DNA of 64,000 nt from Anaerolineales bacterium (GTDB lineage Bacteria > Chloroflexota > Anaerolineae > Anaerolineales > E44-bin32), in the NCBI GenBank assembly GCA_016927115.1, contig JAFGNH010000037.1, positions 1 to 64,000 on the forward strand, read 5' to 3'. A model generated the notes under the pieces. That model did no database searches and had not been told where the DNA came from. It saw nothing but the letters and a program-made list of their open reading frames with translations. Made by a program: the position numbers and the translations under genes. The first letter of the stretch is position 1, and every line of letters starts with the position of its first letter. Positions 28,431-37,304 of this stretch are shown piece after piece.

Positions 28431-31019
28431 ATGGGTAAAGGGCGGCAGCACAAAATTAAGCAGGATCCCACATCCCTGGAGCTGCTGTACTTAATCAGCA
28501 GGGAGATAGCCGCGCACCTTCATCTCGAAACATTGCTAAACCGTATACTGGAGCTTACTGTCGAACATGTGGGGGGATTAAGCGGCGCCATCTTTGCATT
28601 AGAAGAGGATGGCAGTGTTATGGCAGGTTCGATTCTATATCAGAATGAAATCTTCATTCCCATGTTGGAACGATCACAGGAGATCATCAAGCAGGGATTG
28701 GCGGGCTGGGTAGTAAACCATAACCAGCCCATTGTCATTCAGAATACACACAACGACGAGCGCTGGCTGCGCGCGCAGGATACACTGGGAGATGCTAATC
28801 CCCGTTCGGCAATCAGTGTCCCGCTGCGATCGTTCGACAGCGTAGTGGGGGCGATAACTCTGGTTCATCCGGATCTAGAATATTACGGAGACGAACACCT
28901 CGAATTGCTGTCTGCCATCGCTGAGCAGGCGGGCATGGCTGTAAATAATGCCCGTATATATAAAGCAGAACGAGAGCGGCGTAATCTGCTGGCGACCATG
29001 CAGGAGATCACGAAAAAATTCAGTTCTGCACTGGAACCTGAAACGGTTTTTCCTGAAATCTTGAAGCAGCTTGTTCGGGTTCTTGAGTTCGACAGCGCCA
29101 GCATTCTGGTGCTCGATCATGATCATCTGAGACTGGTTGCCTCAACGGGTTTCGTCAATCCAGAGCAGGTATTTGGTACGAAAATACCGGTTGACCCGGC
29201 CAATCTTTCCGGGCAGGTTCTCTCGCATCGCAAACCGATGGTTGTTGAAAATGTACAGCAGGAACCCGGCTGGGTTCAACGAGAAAATGCAGATCCTGAG
29301 AATAAGATCCATGGTTGGATCGGTGTACCATTAATCGTGATGGACCGGGCAGTGGGTGTGCTTACGGCGGATAGTCATACCAGCGGCGCTTTTTCAACCC
29401 ACGACGCTGAAGTCATGGCGCTTTTTGCCGACCAGGCTGCAACGGCTGTGGCAAACACTCAGCTGTTTACCGAGAGTCAGCGGCGGTTGGACGCGCTGGA
29501 GGAGCTTGCCGATGCAGCCATGGAGGTGACGGCGAGCCTGGACCTGGATGAAGTGCTGCAGCGGATCATGGCGCAGACGAAACGGTCCCTGAATGTGGAA
29601 GCTGCTTCCCTGAGCCTGCTGGATGAGGAGACCGACCAGCTTGAATTCCGTGCAGCGATCGGCAAAGGTGCTGAGGAAATTCTGGGTCTTCGTATCCAAC
29701 GTGGTAAGGGAATTGCCGGTTGGGTGGCAGACCATGGCAAACCGATTGTCACCACGGATGTCCAGGCAGAACCGCTGCATTACAGCGAGATCGATCAGCA
29801 GATTGGATTCAAGACCCGCGCGCTGGCTTGTGCTCCTATCCTGGTTCATGGGAAACCGATCGGTGCTCTTGAGGCGATCAATCCCGCCCATCTGGAGTTT
29901 TTTCCGCATGAAATAGAACTGCTGATGGGGATTGCCGGGCTGGCGGGCACGGCTATTGCACATGCCCGGATGTATTCAGAATCACAGGCTGCCAAGCGCC
30001 GTTATGCCGGATTGTTTGAAGGAAGCATAGACCCTATCCTGATTTCAGATTTAAGCGCCCGGATCACGGATGCAAACCAGCGGGCGCAGGACTTTCTTGG
30101 TAAAACGCTGGATGAGTTACTGGGGGAATCTGTCAGTTCGCTGCAGAATAATGTCTGTGAAGACGCTCCACTGGACCCTGGTGCCCTCAAATCTGGTGAG
30201 GCACTCACGTATACCTGCCATATTATCCACGAGGATGGCCTGGAAACGCCGGTTGAGGTGTATCTCAAGCGGATTGACATCGGGCAGGAACCTGTGCTGC
30301 AGTGGATTCTGCGTGATATTTCCGAACGGATGGCGCTGGACGAACTTCGCACCGATCTGACTTCTATGATTTTCCATGATCTTCGTTCGCCACTGGGCAA
30401 CATTATATCCAGCCTGGAAATCCTTCAGTCCACTTTCTCGGAGCCTGATGAGACTGTTCAAACGGTTATCTCGATTGCAGACCGATCCAGTCGCAGGCTT
30501 TCCCGGCTGATTGATTCACTGCTTGATCTCAGCCGGCTGGAAAGCGGTATGGCGGTCCTGAATAAAAGCGAAGGCTCAATCTCCCGGATTGTGCTGGACG
30601 CAATCGAAGAGTGCCTCCCGTTTGCGGAAGGAAAAAACCATCGCTTGAGCGCAGATCTCTCAGCGGAAATAATTCCGGTGGTAAAATTTGACCTGGACAT
30701 GATTCGCCGGGTGTTGAACAACCTGATTGATAATGCCATCAAATATACATCTTCTGGTGGTGAGATCAATGTGATTGTTGAAAAGGGGGAGCAGGAAGTC
30801 ATTGTAAGGGTTCGGGACAATGGACCCGGCATCGCCAAACGTGATCAGAAGGAGATTTTTGAGAAGTTCTCGCGATTGAGAAAGCGAGGAAAACCCATCA
30901 AGGGGCTTGGACTGGGCCTGGCGTTCTGTCGTCTGGCGGTTGAGGCGCATGGGGGAAGAATCTGGGTTGACAGTTCATTAGGAAAAGGGGCCACATTCTC
31001 ATTCACCCTCCCGGTATAA
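28431..31019 (+). CDS. multi-GAF/PAS sensor histidine kinase
   Basis: three GAF-like modules, PAS-like segment, H-box FHDLRSPLGNII, N-box NNLIDNAIKYTSSGGEI, G-box VRDNGPGIAKRDQ…GLGLGLAFC. Confidence 0.92.
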   Translation: MGKGRQHKIKQDPTSLELLYLISREIAAHLHLETLLNRILELTVEHVGGLSGAIFALEEDGSVMAGSILYQNEIFIPMLERSQEIIKQGLAGWVVNHNQPIVIQNTHNDERWLRAQDTLGDANPRSAISVPLRSFDSVVGAITLVHPDLEYYGDEHLELLSAIAEQAGMAVNNARIYKAERERRNLLATMQEITKKFSSALEPETVFPEILKQLVRVLEFDSASILVLDHDHLRLVASTGFVNPEQVFGTKIPVDPANLSGQVLSHRKPMVVENVQQEPGWVQRENADPENKIHGWIGVPLIVMDRAVGVLTADSHTSGAFSTHDAEVMALFADQAATAVANTQLFTESQRRLDALEELADAAMEVTASLDLDEVLQRIMAQTKRSLNVEAASLSLLDEETDQLEFRAAIGKGAEEILGLRIQRGKGIAGWVADHGKPIVTTDVQAEPLHYSEIDQQIGFKTRALACAPILVHGKPIGALEAINPAHLEFFPHEIELLMGIAGLAGTAIAHARMYSESQAAKRRYAGLFEGSIDPILISDLSARITDANQRAQDFLGKTLDELLGESVSSLQNNVCEDAPLDPGALKSGEALTYTCHIIHEDGLETPVEVYLKRIDIGQEPVLQWILRDISERMALDELRTDLTSMIFHDLRSPLGNIISSLEILQSTFSEPDETVQTVISIADRSSRRLSRLIDSLLDLSRLESGMAVLNKSEGSISRIVLDAIEECLPFAEGKNHRLSADLSAEIIPVVKFDLDMIRRVLNNLIDNAIKYTSSGGEINVIVEKGEQEVIVRVRDNGPGIAKRDQKEIFEKFSRLRKRGKPIKGLGLGLAFCRLAVEAHGGRIWVDSSLGKGATFSFTLPV

Positions 31020-31054
31020 TACAGTTACTTACAAACTTTTTAATTGGAGTGGTT

Positions 31055-31903
31055 ATGCATGAACTCGTTTCAGGAATATATCTGTTTCAGGACTACCCGG
31101 TTGTAACGACGGGTTATGTTGTTCATCAGGGTATAGGATTGGCTATTGACTGCCCCTACATTGAGGATGATGTCCAGGATTGGTTAAAAACCCTTTCTGG
31201 GCTGGCTGAACCACACTACTGCGTATTGATGGATCATAATCCTGAGCGCAGTATCGGAGCACGCAGTATCCGGGTTCCGTTAATAGCAAACGACAGGGCC
31301 CGGATGGAGATGGTTGCCTCACCGGATACCTACAAGGGTAATGCAAATCCGATCGGATCCGAAATAGACAGGCTCAAACGGGTAACGGGGATGAGCAGGG
31401 CTGTTCCAGATCTGACCTTTCAGCAGGAGATGCAGCTCGATCTGGGGGGGCTGCTGATTCAGTTCGAGTTCCACCCTGGTCCGATGAGCAGTTCAAGCTG
31501 GGTTCTGATTCCGGAAAAGGAAGTCATGTTTATCGGAGATGCTGTACCGACAGGTGAACCACCCTTTCTTGGATCTGCGTTGTTGAGTGAGTGGTTGGAT
31601 ACACTTGATATTCTGCGTGAGTCCGGGTACCGTGATTACCAGATGGTTTCCGCAAGAGATGGCTTGATCGAACGTGGTCAGATTAACGATGCGGCTCGTT
31701 TTCTGAGGAAGGTGCGCGACCGGGTTGAGAAACTTGAAAATGATCCGGAGAACACACAACTGCTGGAAGAAATGGCTCTGGAACTGATGGATGATTTTCC
31801 CGTCAATGAAGAGACAGCCCCGCAGTCCGAGATGCGATTGAAATTCGGTCTGGAAGCGCTTGTGCGCCGATCCCAGGATAATGAAGAAGAGCATACCTCC
31901 TGA
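31055..31903 (+). CDS. degenerate metallo-beta-lactamase-fold-like protein
   Basis: GLAIDCPYIEDDV, VLMDHNPERSIG (where HxHxDH is expected), FHPGPMSSSSWVLIPEKEVMFIGDAV. Confidence 0.55.
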   Translation: MHELVSGIYLFQDYPVVTTGYVVHQGIGLAIDCPYIEDDVQDWLKTLSGLAEPHYCVLMDHNPERSIGARSIRVPLIANDRARMEMVASPDTYKGNANPIGSEIDRLKRVTGMSRAVPDLTFQQEMQLDLGGLLIQFEFHPGPMSSSSWVLIPEKEVMFIGDAVPTGEPPFLGSALLSEWLDTLDILRESGYRDYQMVSARDGLIERGQINDAARFLRKVRDRVEKLENDPENTQLLEEMALELMDDFPVNEETAPQSEMRLKFGLEALVRRSQDNEEEHTS

Positions 31904-31920
31904 AAGGATAGTATTCATCT

Positions 31921-32988
31921 GTGGAACCTTTCCTGTCTTCAGCTTACCAGCCTGTGCTGCATGTAGGGCGAGGTCCGATTGTAGAATCGGTTCATGCCGG
32001 AGCGGTTGTCGTTGCAGACCGTGAAGGCGTTGTGAGGGTTTGGTGGGGGGATCCTGAAGTCGTAACGTACTCTCGTTCAAGTGCAAAGCCTTTCCAGGCG
32101 GTTCCACTTATTGAATCAGGCGGAAAAGAATTCTTTGACCTTTCCCCCGAGGAGATCGCGGTTACTTGCGCATCCCATTCCGGTACCGACAGGCATGTAG
32201 CTGTGTTACGCAGGTATCAGGAGAAAATTGGAGTCAGTGAAAAAGATCTGTTGTGCGGAACCCATCTGCCCATTGATCGCACCACGGCTGAACACCTGAT
32301 CCGTGAGGGCATCAGTCCAACACCCATCAGGCATAACTGTTCCGGCAAACACACAGGCATGCTGGCACTGGCCCGGCTCAAAGGTTTGCCGCTCAGTGAT
32401 TATACAGACAAGGACCATCCTGTACAGCAGCTGATTCTGAATACATTTGCGGAAATCTGTGGCTACCCGAAAGACCAGATCAGGATCGGAATCGATGGTT
32501 GTTCGGTTCCTGTCTATGCCATTCCACTGCGATATTTCGCCCGGGCGTATGCCCGGCTGGTTGATCCGGTTGAATTTTTCCCGTCCCGGGCGGATGCACT
32601 CCGCCTTATCGGCGGGGCTATGTCCACCCACCCATTCATGGTGGCTGGCCCGGATCGGTTTGATACGCGACTGATGGAAGTAACTGGCGGCCGTCTGGTT
32701 TCCAAGGGAGGGGCGGAAGGTTTCCAGGGAATTGGCATTCAGCAGGGTGCGTTGTATCCCGGATCTCCTGCGCTGGGTGTGGCGATAAAAATCGCTGACG
32801 GGGATACGGCAAACCGGGCGGGAGCTGCGGTGGTTGTAGAAGTGCTGCGGCAGATTGGCGCAATCACAGACAGTGAAGCCGGTGAAGTTCTGCCGGATGA
32901 GAAGAAAATCGTTCGGAATTCACGCGGCCTCAGTGTTGGAGAATTGATTCCCGTATTCCAGCTTCAGGGCAATGTGCGGGAGATTTAG
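31921..32988 (+). CDS. L-asparaginase II family protein
   Basis: VVWADREG-like, YSRSSAKPFQAVPLIESGG, CASHSGTDRHV, RHNCSGKHTGMLA, GIDGCSVP. Confidence 0.9.
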   Translation: MEPFLSSAYQPVLHVGRGPIVESVHAGAVVVADREGVVRVWWGDPEVVTYSRSSAKPFQAVPLIESGGKEFFDLSPEEIAVTCASHSGTDRHVAVLRRYQEKIGVSEKDLLCGTHLPIDRTTAEHLIREGISPTPIRHNCSGKHTGMLALARLKGLPLSDYTDKDHPVQQLILNTFAEICGYPKDQIRIGIDGCSVPVYAIPLRYFARAYARLVDPVEFFPSRADALRLIGGAMSTHPFMVAGPDRFDTRLMEVTGGRLVSKGGAEGFQGIGIQQGALYPGSPALGVAIKIADGDTANRAGAAVVVEVLRQIGAITDSEAGEVLPDEKKIVRNSRGLSVGELIPVFQLQGNVREI

Positions 32989-33705
32989 GTGAACGAACTG
33001 GATCTTCTCCAGGATGGGGCTCGCTCCCTGCTTTCCATTCACCTGTCAGCCTCACAGCTGGAGGCATTTCGCTGGTATCGCGATGAACTGCTGGCATGGA
33101 ACGAACGATATAATCTCACAGCAATCACCGATCCGTTTCTGATTGAAAGTAAACACTTTCTTGATTCCCTTACCTGCTTGCTCGCGTTCAAACCGGCTGA
33201 CGAGAGACTGATCGATGTGGGGACGGGAGCAGGTTTTCCCGGACTTCCCCTGAAGCTTGTCTGCCCGCAAATTCAGCTGACCCTGGTTGAAGCTACGGAG
33301 AAAAAGGTGCAGTTCTGCCGTCATGTGGTAGCTGCGCTGGGGCTGGAAAACGTGGATGTGCTGCATGCGCGCGTAGAGGAACTGGGCCAGGACGACCACT
33401 ATCGCGGCCGGTTTCAGATTGCTCTTGCGCGTGCTGTTGCGCCGATGCCGGTCCTGCTGGAGTATCTGCTGCCTCTGCTGCCGATGGGTGGACGGGTGGT
33501 GGCTCAGAAAGGCGAGATGGCTCCGGTTGAAACACAATCTGCAGCACAGGCTTTAAAAATTCTGGGGGGAAGGGTTAGCAAGCTGGTACCGGTGGATCTG
33601 CCAAGGGTTGCTGAGAGGCGCTACCTGGTGGTGGTGGATAAAATATCTGAAACACCACAGAAGTATCCCCGCCGGGCCGGTATTCCCGCCAAACGCCCGT
33701 TATAA
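32989..33705 (+). CDS. rsmG: 16S rRNA (guanine527-N7)-methyltransferase RsmG
   Basis: NLTAITDPFLIESKHFLDSL, LIDVGTGAGFPGLPLKL, LVEATEKKVQFCRHVV. Confidence 0.93.
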   Translation: MNELDLLQDGARSLLSIHLSASQLEAFRWYRDELLAWNERYNLTAITDPFLIESKHFLDSLTCLLAFKPADERLIDVGTGAGFPGLPLKLVCPQIQLTLVEATEKKVQFCRHVVAALGLENVDVLHARVEELGQDDHYRGRFQIALARAVAPMPVLLEYLLPLLPMGGRVVAQKGEMAPVETQSAAQALKILGGRVSKLVPVDLPRVAERRYLVVVDKISETPQKYPRRAGIPAKRPL

Positions 33706-34923
33706 CAGATCAGCAGCATTCATAGAAGAGAGTTTACCGGATTGTATCTGGAAGATTGAGGAGGCACTGTAGAACGGTTCAGTGAACATGTCCAGATCCG
33801 CCGCAGTCACCATTACCTGATTGGCCGCCGAGATGCGCTCCAACAGATCGCTCCGCCTGGCGGGGTCCAGTTCAGCAAGTACCTCATCAAGCAGCAGCAC
33901 CGGCCATTCCCCCGTACGCTGTCGCAGCCAAACCACTTCAGAGAGCATCAACGAGAGCAGAGCCGTCCGGTTCTGACCGCGCGAACCGTAGGTCCGCAGA
34001 TCGATCCGGTCGGCCAGAAAGTTGTAATCATCGCGGTGAGGGCCGGTAATGGTGATGCCGCGGGCGATTTCCTCCTGGCGGTTGGCCTCCAGCGCTTCCT
34101 GAAGAGCCTGCTTGATCTTTTCAAGCGTCCCGGGTGTATAACTCTCTGTTTCCGTGAAGGGAAGGGCGGGTTGTGTGCTGCCGGAACTGCCGTGAGACAG
34201 GCGTGGCTGGTAGGCAAATTGAAGGACTTCTGTGTGGCGGGTGAGATCTGCATGGATTTCCCGGGCAGTCGGTTCCAGTTCACGGAACGTCAACGCTCGT
34301 CTCTGGATGAGCAGGGCGGCTGTATCGAGAAAGCGGGTATCCCAGAAGCTCAGTTGATCGAGGTTTCCTCTGCGGTCCTGCAGCTGTTTGAGCAGGGCAT
34401 TCCGCTGCGACAAAACCTTCTGATAGCTGCCGAGTGCTTCCGCATACACCGGATCTGCCTGGCAAATCAGCGCATCAAGGTGTTTACGTCTTTCCTGTGG
34501 TGCGCCTTCGAGGATCTGCATGTACTGCGGCAGGAACAGCACGGCATTGAACACACCGGAAAGCTGGGATTGGCGTGATTTTACGCCGTTAATGAGGATT
34601 TCTTTACGCAGGCGCAGATCACCTGCAATCCCCACAGGCTCAAGGATCAGGCGGGTTTCAATACGCTGGGGGCGGCCGCCCCGCTGGATATCTGCTACAA
34701 GACGGGAAAAGGGCTGCGGATCACGCAGTGAAAGGAAATTGATGAGCTGGCGATCTGAGCTGGCGTGCGGCGAAGTACCGCCGCTGAGGAAGTAAACTGC
34801 TTCCAGCAGGCTGGTTTTCCCCTGCGCATTCGTACCTACAAACAGGACAGGGCCGTCGCCCAGGTTCACTTCCAGGCGTGTAAAGTTGCGAAAATTCGTC
34901 AGAGACAGGTGAGTTACAAACAT
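33700..34923 (-). CDS. recF: DNA replication and repair protein RecF
   Basis: MFVTHLSLTNFRNFTRLEVNL, VGTNAQGKTSLLEAVYFLSGG, GSRGQNRTALLSLMLSE, PVLLLDEVLAELD. Confidence 0.93.
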   Translation of the reverse strand: MFVTHLSLTNFRNFTRLEVNLGDGPVLFVGTNAQGKTSLLEAVYFLSGGTSPHASSDRQLINFLSLRDPQPFSRLVADIQRGGRPQRIETRLILEPVGIAGDLRLRKEILINGVKSRQSQLSGVFNAVLFLPQYMQILEGAPQERRKHLDALICQADPVYAEALGSYQKVLSQRNALLKQLQDRRGNLDQLSFWDTRFLDTAALLIQRRALTFRELEPTAREIHADLTRHTEVLQFAYQPRLSHGSSGSTQPALPFTETESYTPGTLEKIKQALQEALEANRQEEIARGITITGPHRDDYNFLADRIDLRTYGSRGQNRTALLSLMLSEVVWLRQRTGEWPVLLLDEVLAELDPARRSDLLERISAANQVMVTAADLDMFTEPFYSASSIFQIQSGKLSSMNAADLL

Positions 34924-35058
34924 TGCCAGAGCATTGTAGCACAACTCTATCCGGTGAATCAGCAGGAAACCAGGCTTGGGTCAAGCCGATCGGACAGAAT
35001 AATCACGTGCAGAATTCCTGAATCGGGTTTTTTCAGCTGGAAACAATCGCAGGATGTT

Positions 35059-35583
35059 TCAGGCCTGTACTGCTTCGGTTTCTTCCTGCTCTTCCACCAG
35101 TTCGAACATTTCGCTGGCGCGGTCAATATACAGAACTCCGTCGAGATGGTCGATCTCGTGCTGGAAGACACGGGCAAGCCAGTCACTGGCTTTAATCCTG
35201 ACCGGATCACCATACTGGTTCAGCCCTTTGATGGTAACCTGCCTGTAGCGATCCACTGTTCCCAGATAACCCGGGATGGACAGGCAGCCTTCGTTACCCT
35301 CCACGGTATCGCGTGAGTGGCGTACGATTTCCGGGTTGACCAGCTGATACAACCTGGAGGGTTTCTTCGCTGCGCCGGAATCTTCACTTTCTTCGGTGTA
35401 CTCAACGACGATCAGACGTTCGCTGATACCCACCTGAGGGGCAGCAAGCCCCACACCAGGTTCATCGCGCATGGTTTCCACCATGTTTTGCAGTAATTCT
35501 CTGGTTTTATCAGTGACCCGGGATACATTACGAGCTTTCTGGCGCAGGACCGGGTCCGGAATGGTTCTGACTGGTAAGATCAT
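35059..35583 (-). CDS. def: peptide deformylase
   Basis: GVGLAAPQVG, EGCLSIPG, QHEIDHLDGVL. Confidence 0.95.
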   Translation of the reverse strand: MILPVRTIPDPVLRQKARNVSRVTDKTRELLQNMVETMRDEPGVGLAAPQVGISERLIVVEYTEESEDSGAAKKPSRLYQLVNPEIVRHSRDTVEGNEGCLSIPGYLGTVDRYRQVTIKGLNQYGDPVRIKASDWLARVFQHEIDHLDGVLYIDRASEMFELVEEQEETEAVQA

Positions 35584-37228
35584 TATCAAACTCACTTTTT
35601 GGTTCATCTGAACCGGAATGTTCCGCCTGTGTTTCTTCGTGATAGGCGCTTAACCATTCTACCACTTCCATCTGCCGCTGGTGCTGTTCGTTTTTACTGC
35701 GGCGCTGCAGGAATGCATTCTGGGCCCGGACGATATCCTGCTGGACTGCGTTCGGATTGAGTACGCCTTCGAAAACGAACTCCGACGTACCCACCCGGGT
35801 TGTGACATCGCCGAAATTGAGTATTAGTCCGAGCAGCCCTTTCTGGTTCACTTCAGTGCCAAGGATATTTTCCAATGAGGCTACTTTACGGGTTTCCTGT
35901 CCCAGAGGTTTTTTATGGATATCAATGATCTGCGTTGGTGTGATCTGGAAAATTTCGTTTGCCCAGTCCATATAGCGATAGCTGGTCCAGAAAAGAAAGA
36001 TAAGGGCCATGGGCAGGGTATACAACAGAAAACGTTCATCATTGAATACGGCAAGAGAACCGGTCAACCGCAGGACGATCATAAAGATGGTGAGAAGGGA
36101 AAGGGCAAGGGGAAGTAAAAGGCCGCGGAAAAGAACAGCCCAGTGTTTTCGATAGGAGATAACCCCCTCGTTTTCAAAGCGGGTGCGAAAGGACCACTGA
36201 TCAAGCCCGATCTTTGCTTCTGTTTTTGCCTCAGCATCTGCGGGAGAAAGATTGGCATCCCGATCTTCCTCTGAGTCTCCAGCCAGCCGTTGGGCAATTG
36301 TGTGAAGCATGGCATCGCGATCAACCTGTCCCTGCAGCTGTTTGAACCCGCTCCACAGCTCCTCCAGCTGGTCCACGAAGAAGGGGGGATCGGGGACCTG
36401 GGTCAGGCTCATCTGCCCGGTATAGGTGCGGATATGGATATCCCCGAACCCGAGCATGCGGCCCAACACTGTGGCACTCACGCCGGTTGAGAGCACCCAC
36501 TGCAGTGGGGTTTCCTGGCGGCGTTCGTATACGCCAATAACTTTTTCAAGCCAAACTGCCCGCTGGTTTGTCAGGATATAGAAGTCATTGAAGTAATCAA
36601 GGATGCGCCATACAGTCCACCCGGATCCGGTTATTGCCATAAAAATCGCCACCCACAGTAGTGGAGGCAGCTGGTTATGGGCAGAATGGACAGCGAGTGG
36701 GATGGATGCAATAACAAGGGCTGCAGGCAGGCTCAGTCCTTGAAGAAGGTGTACAGGATGCCGCCGTGTGAGAGTGTGGATGACTTCACCTTCAGCCAGC
36801 CAGGTAAAGGCGCGCTGAAAAGCAATGCGCCGGCTGTACGCGGAGTGCTTCAGGCGCTGAATGGCCTCGGGATAGCTGGCCATGAAGTCAAAAAAGGTCT
36901 CTTTTTCCCAGAACAGGACAGTGGTTTCTGCGCGCGCCCGTGCAGATACCATTCTTCGTTCCGAAAAGAACAGTTCCGCTTCACCCAGGACATCCCCGCT
37001 CTGCAGGGTAAACAGGGTTTTGTTTGCTTCTTTGGTCTTGCGTGATAGTTCGATTTCACCGTCGACAATGAGATAGATGCCATCGGTGCGGGTACCTTCC
37101 CGCAGGATGGCTTGCCCATTCTGATAGGTTTCCTGGCGCTGCAGTTGGAACAATTCCTGCAGCGCTGTATCTGGCAGGTCCTGGAAAAGATATGCTTGCT
37201 GCAGATCCTGGAAGGGGGAATTTTTCAT
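35528..37228 (-). CDS. cyclic nucleotide-binding (CNB) domain membrane protein with PH-like (bPH) domains
   Basis: QNGQAILREGTRTDGIYLIVDGEIELSRK…GDVLGEAELFFSERRMVSARA; four TM helices; two YILTNQRAVWLEKVIGVYERRQETPL-type segments. Confidence 0.82.
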   Translation of the reverse strand: MKNSPFQDLQQAYLFQDLPDTALQELFQLQRQETYQNGQAILREGTRTDGIYLIVDGEIELSRKTKEANKTLFTLQSGDVLGEAELFFSERRMVSARARAETTVLFWEKETFFDFMASYPEAIQRLKHSAYSRRIAFQRAFTWLAEGEVIHTLTRRHPVHLLQGLSLPAALVIASIPLAVHSAHNQLPPLLWVAIFMAITGSGWTVWRILDYFNDFYILTNQRAVWLEKVIGVYERRQETPLQWVLSTGVSATVLGRMLGFGDIHIRTYTGQMSLTQVPDPPFFVDQLEELWSGFKQLQGQVDRDAMLHTIAQRLAGDSEEDRDANLSPADAEAKTEAKIGLDQWSFRTRFENEGVISYRKHWAVLFRGLLLPLALSLLTIFMIVLRLTGSLAVFNDERFLLYTLPMALIFLFWTSYRYMDWANEIFQITPTQIIDIHKKPLGQETRKVASLENILGTEVNQKGLLGLILNFGDVTTRVGTSEFVFEGVLNPNAVQQDIVRAQNAFLQRRSKNEQHQRQMEVVEWLSAYHEETQAEHSGSDEPKSEFDNDLTSQNHSGPGPAPESS

Positions 37229-37304
37229 GCTCAGATTGTAGCATGGCTTAGCAGGACTCGCAGGAATGTTATACTATAGACGCGTTTTTCTGGAGGGTTT
37301 TACC

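Noticed and set aside
33700-34923. recF separated from dnaA/dnaN as evidence of rearrangement
   Set aside because: recF is often unlinked from dnaA outside some lineages; not informative alone.
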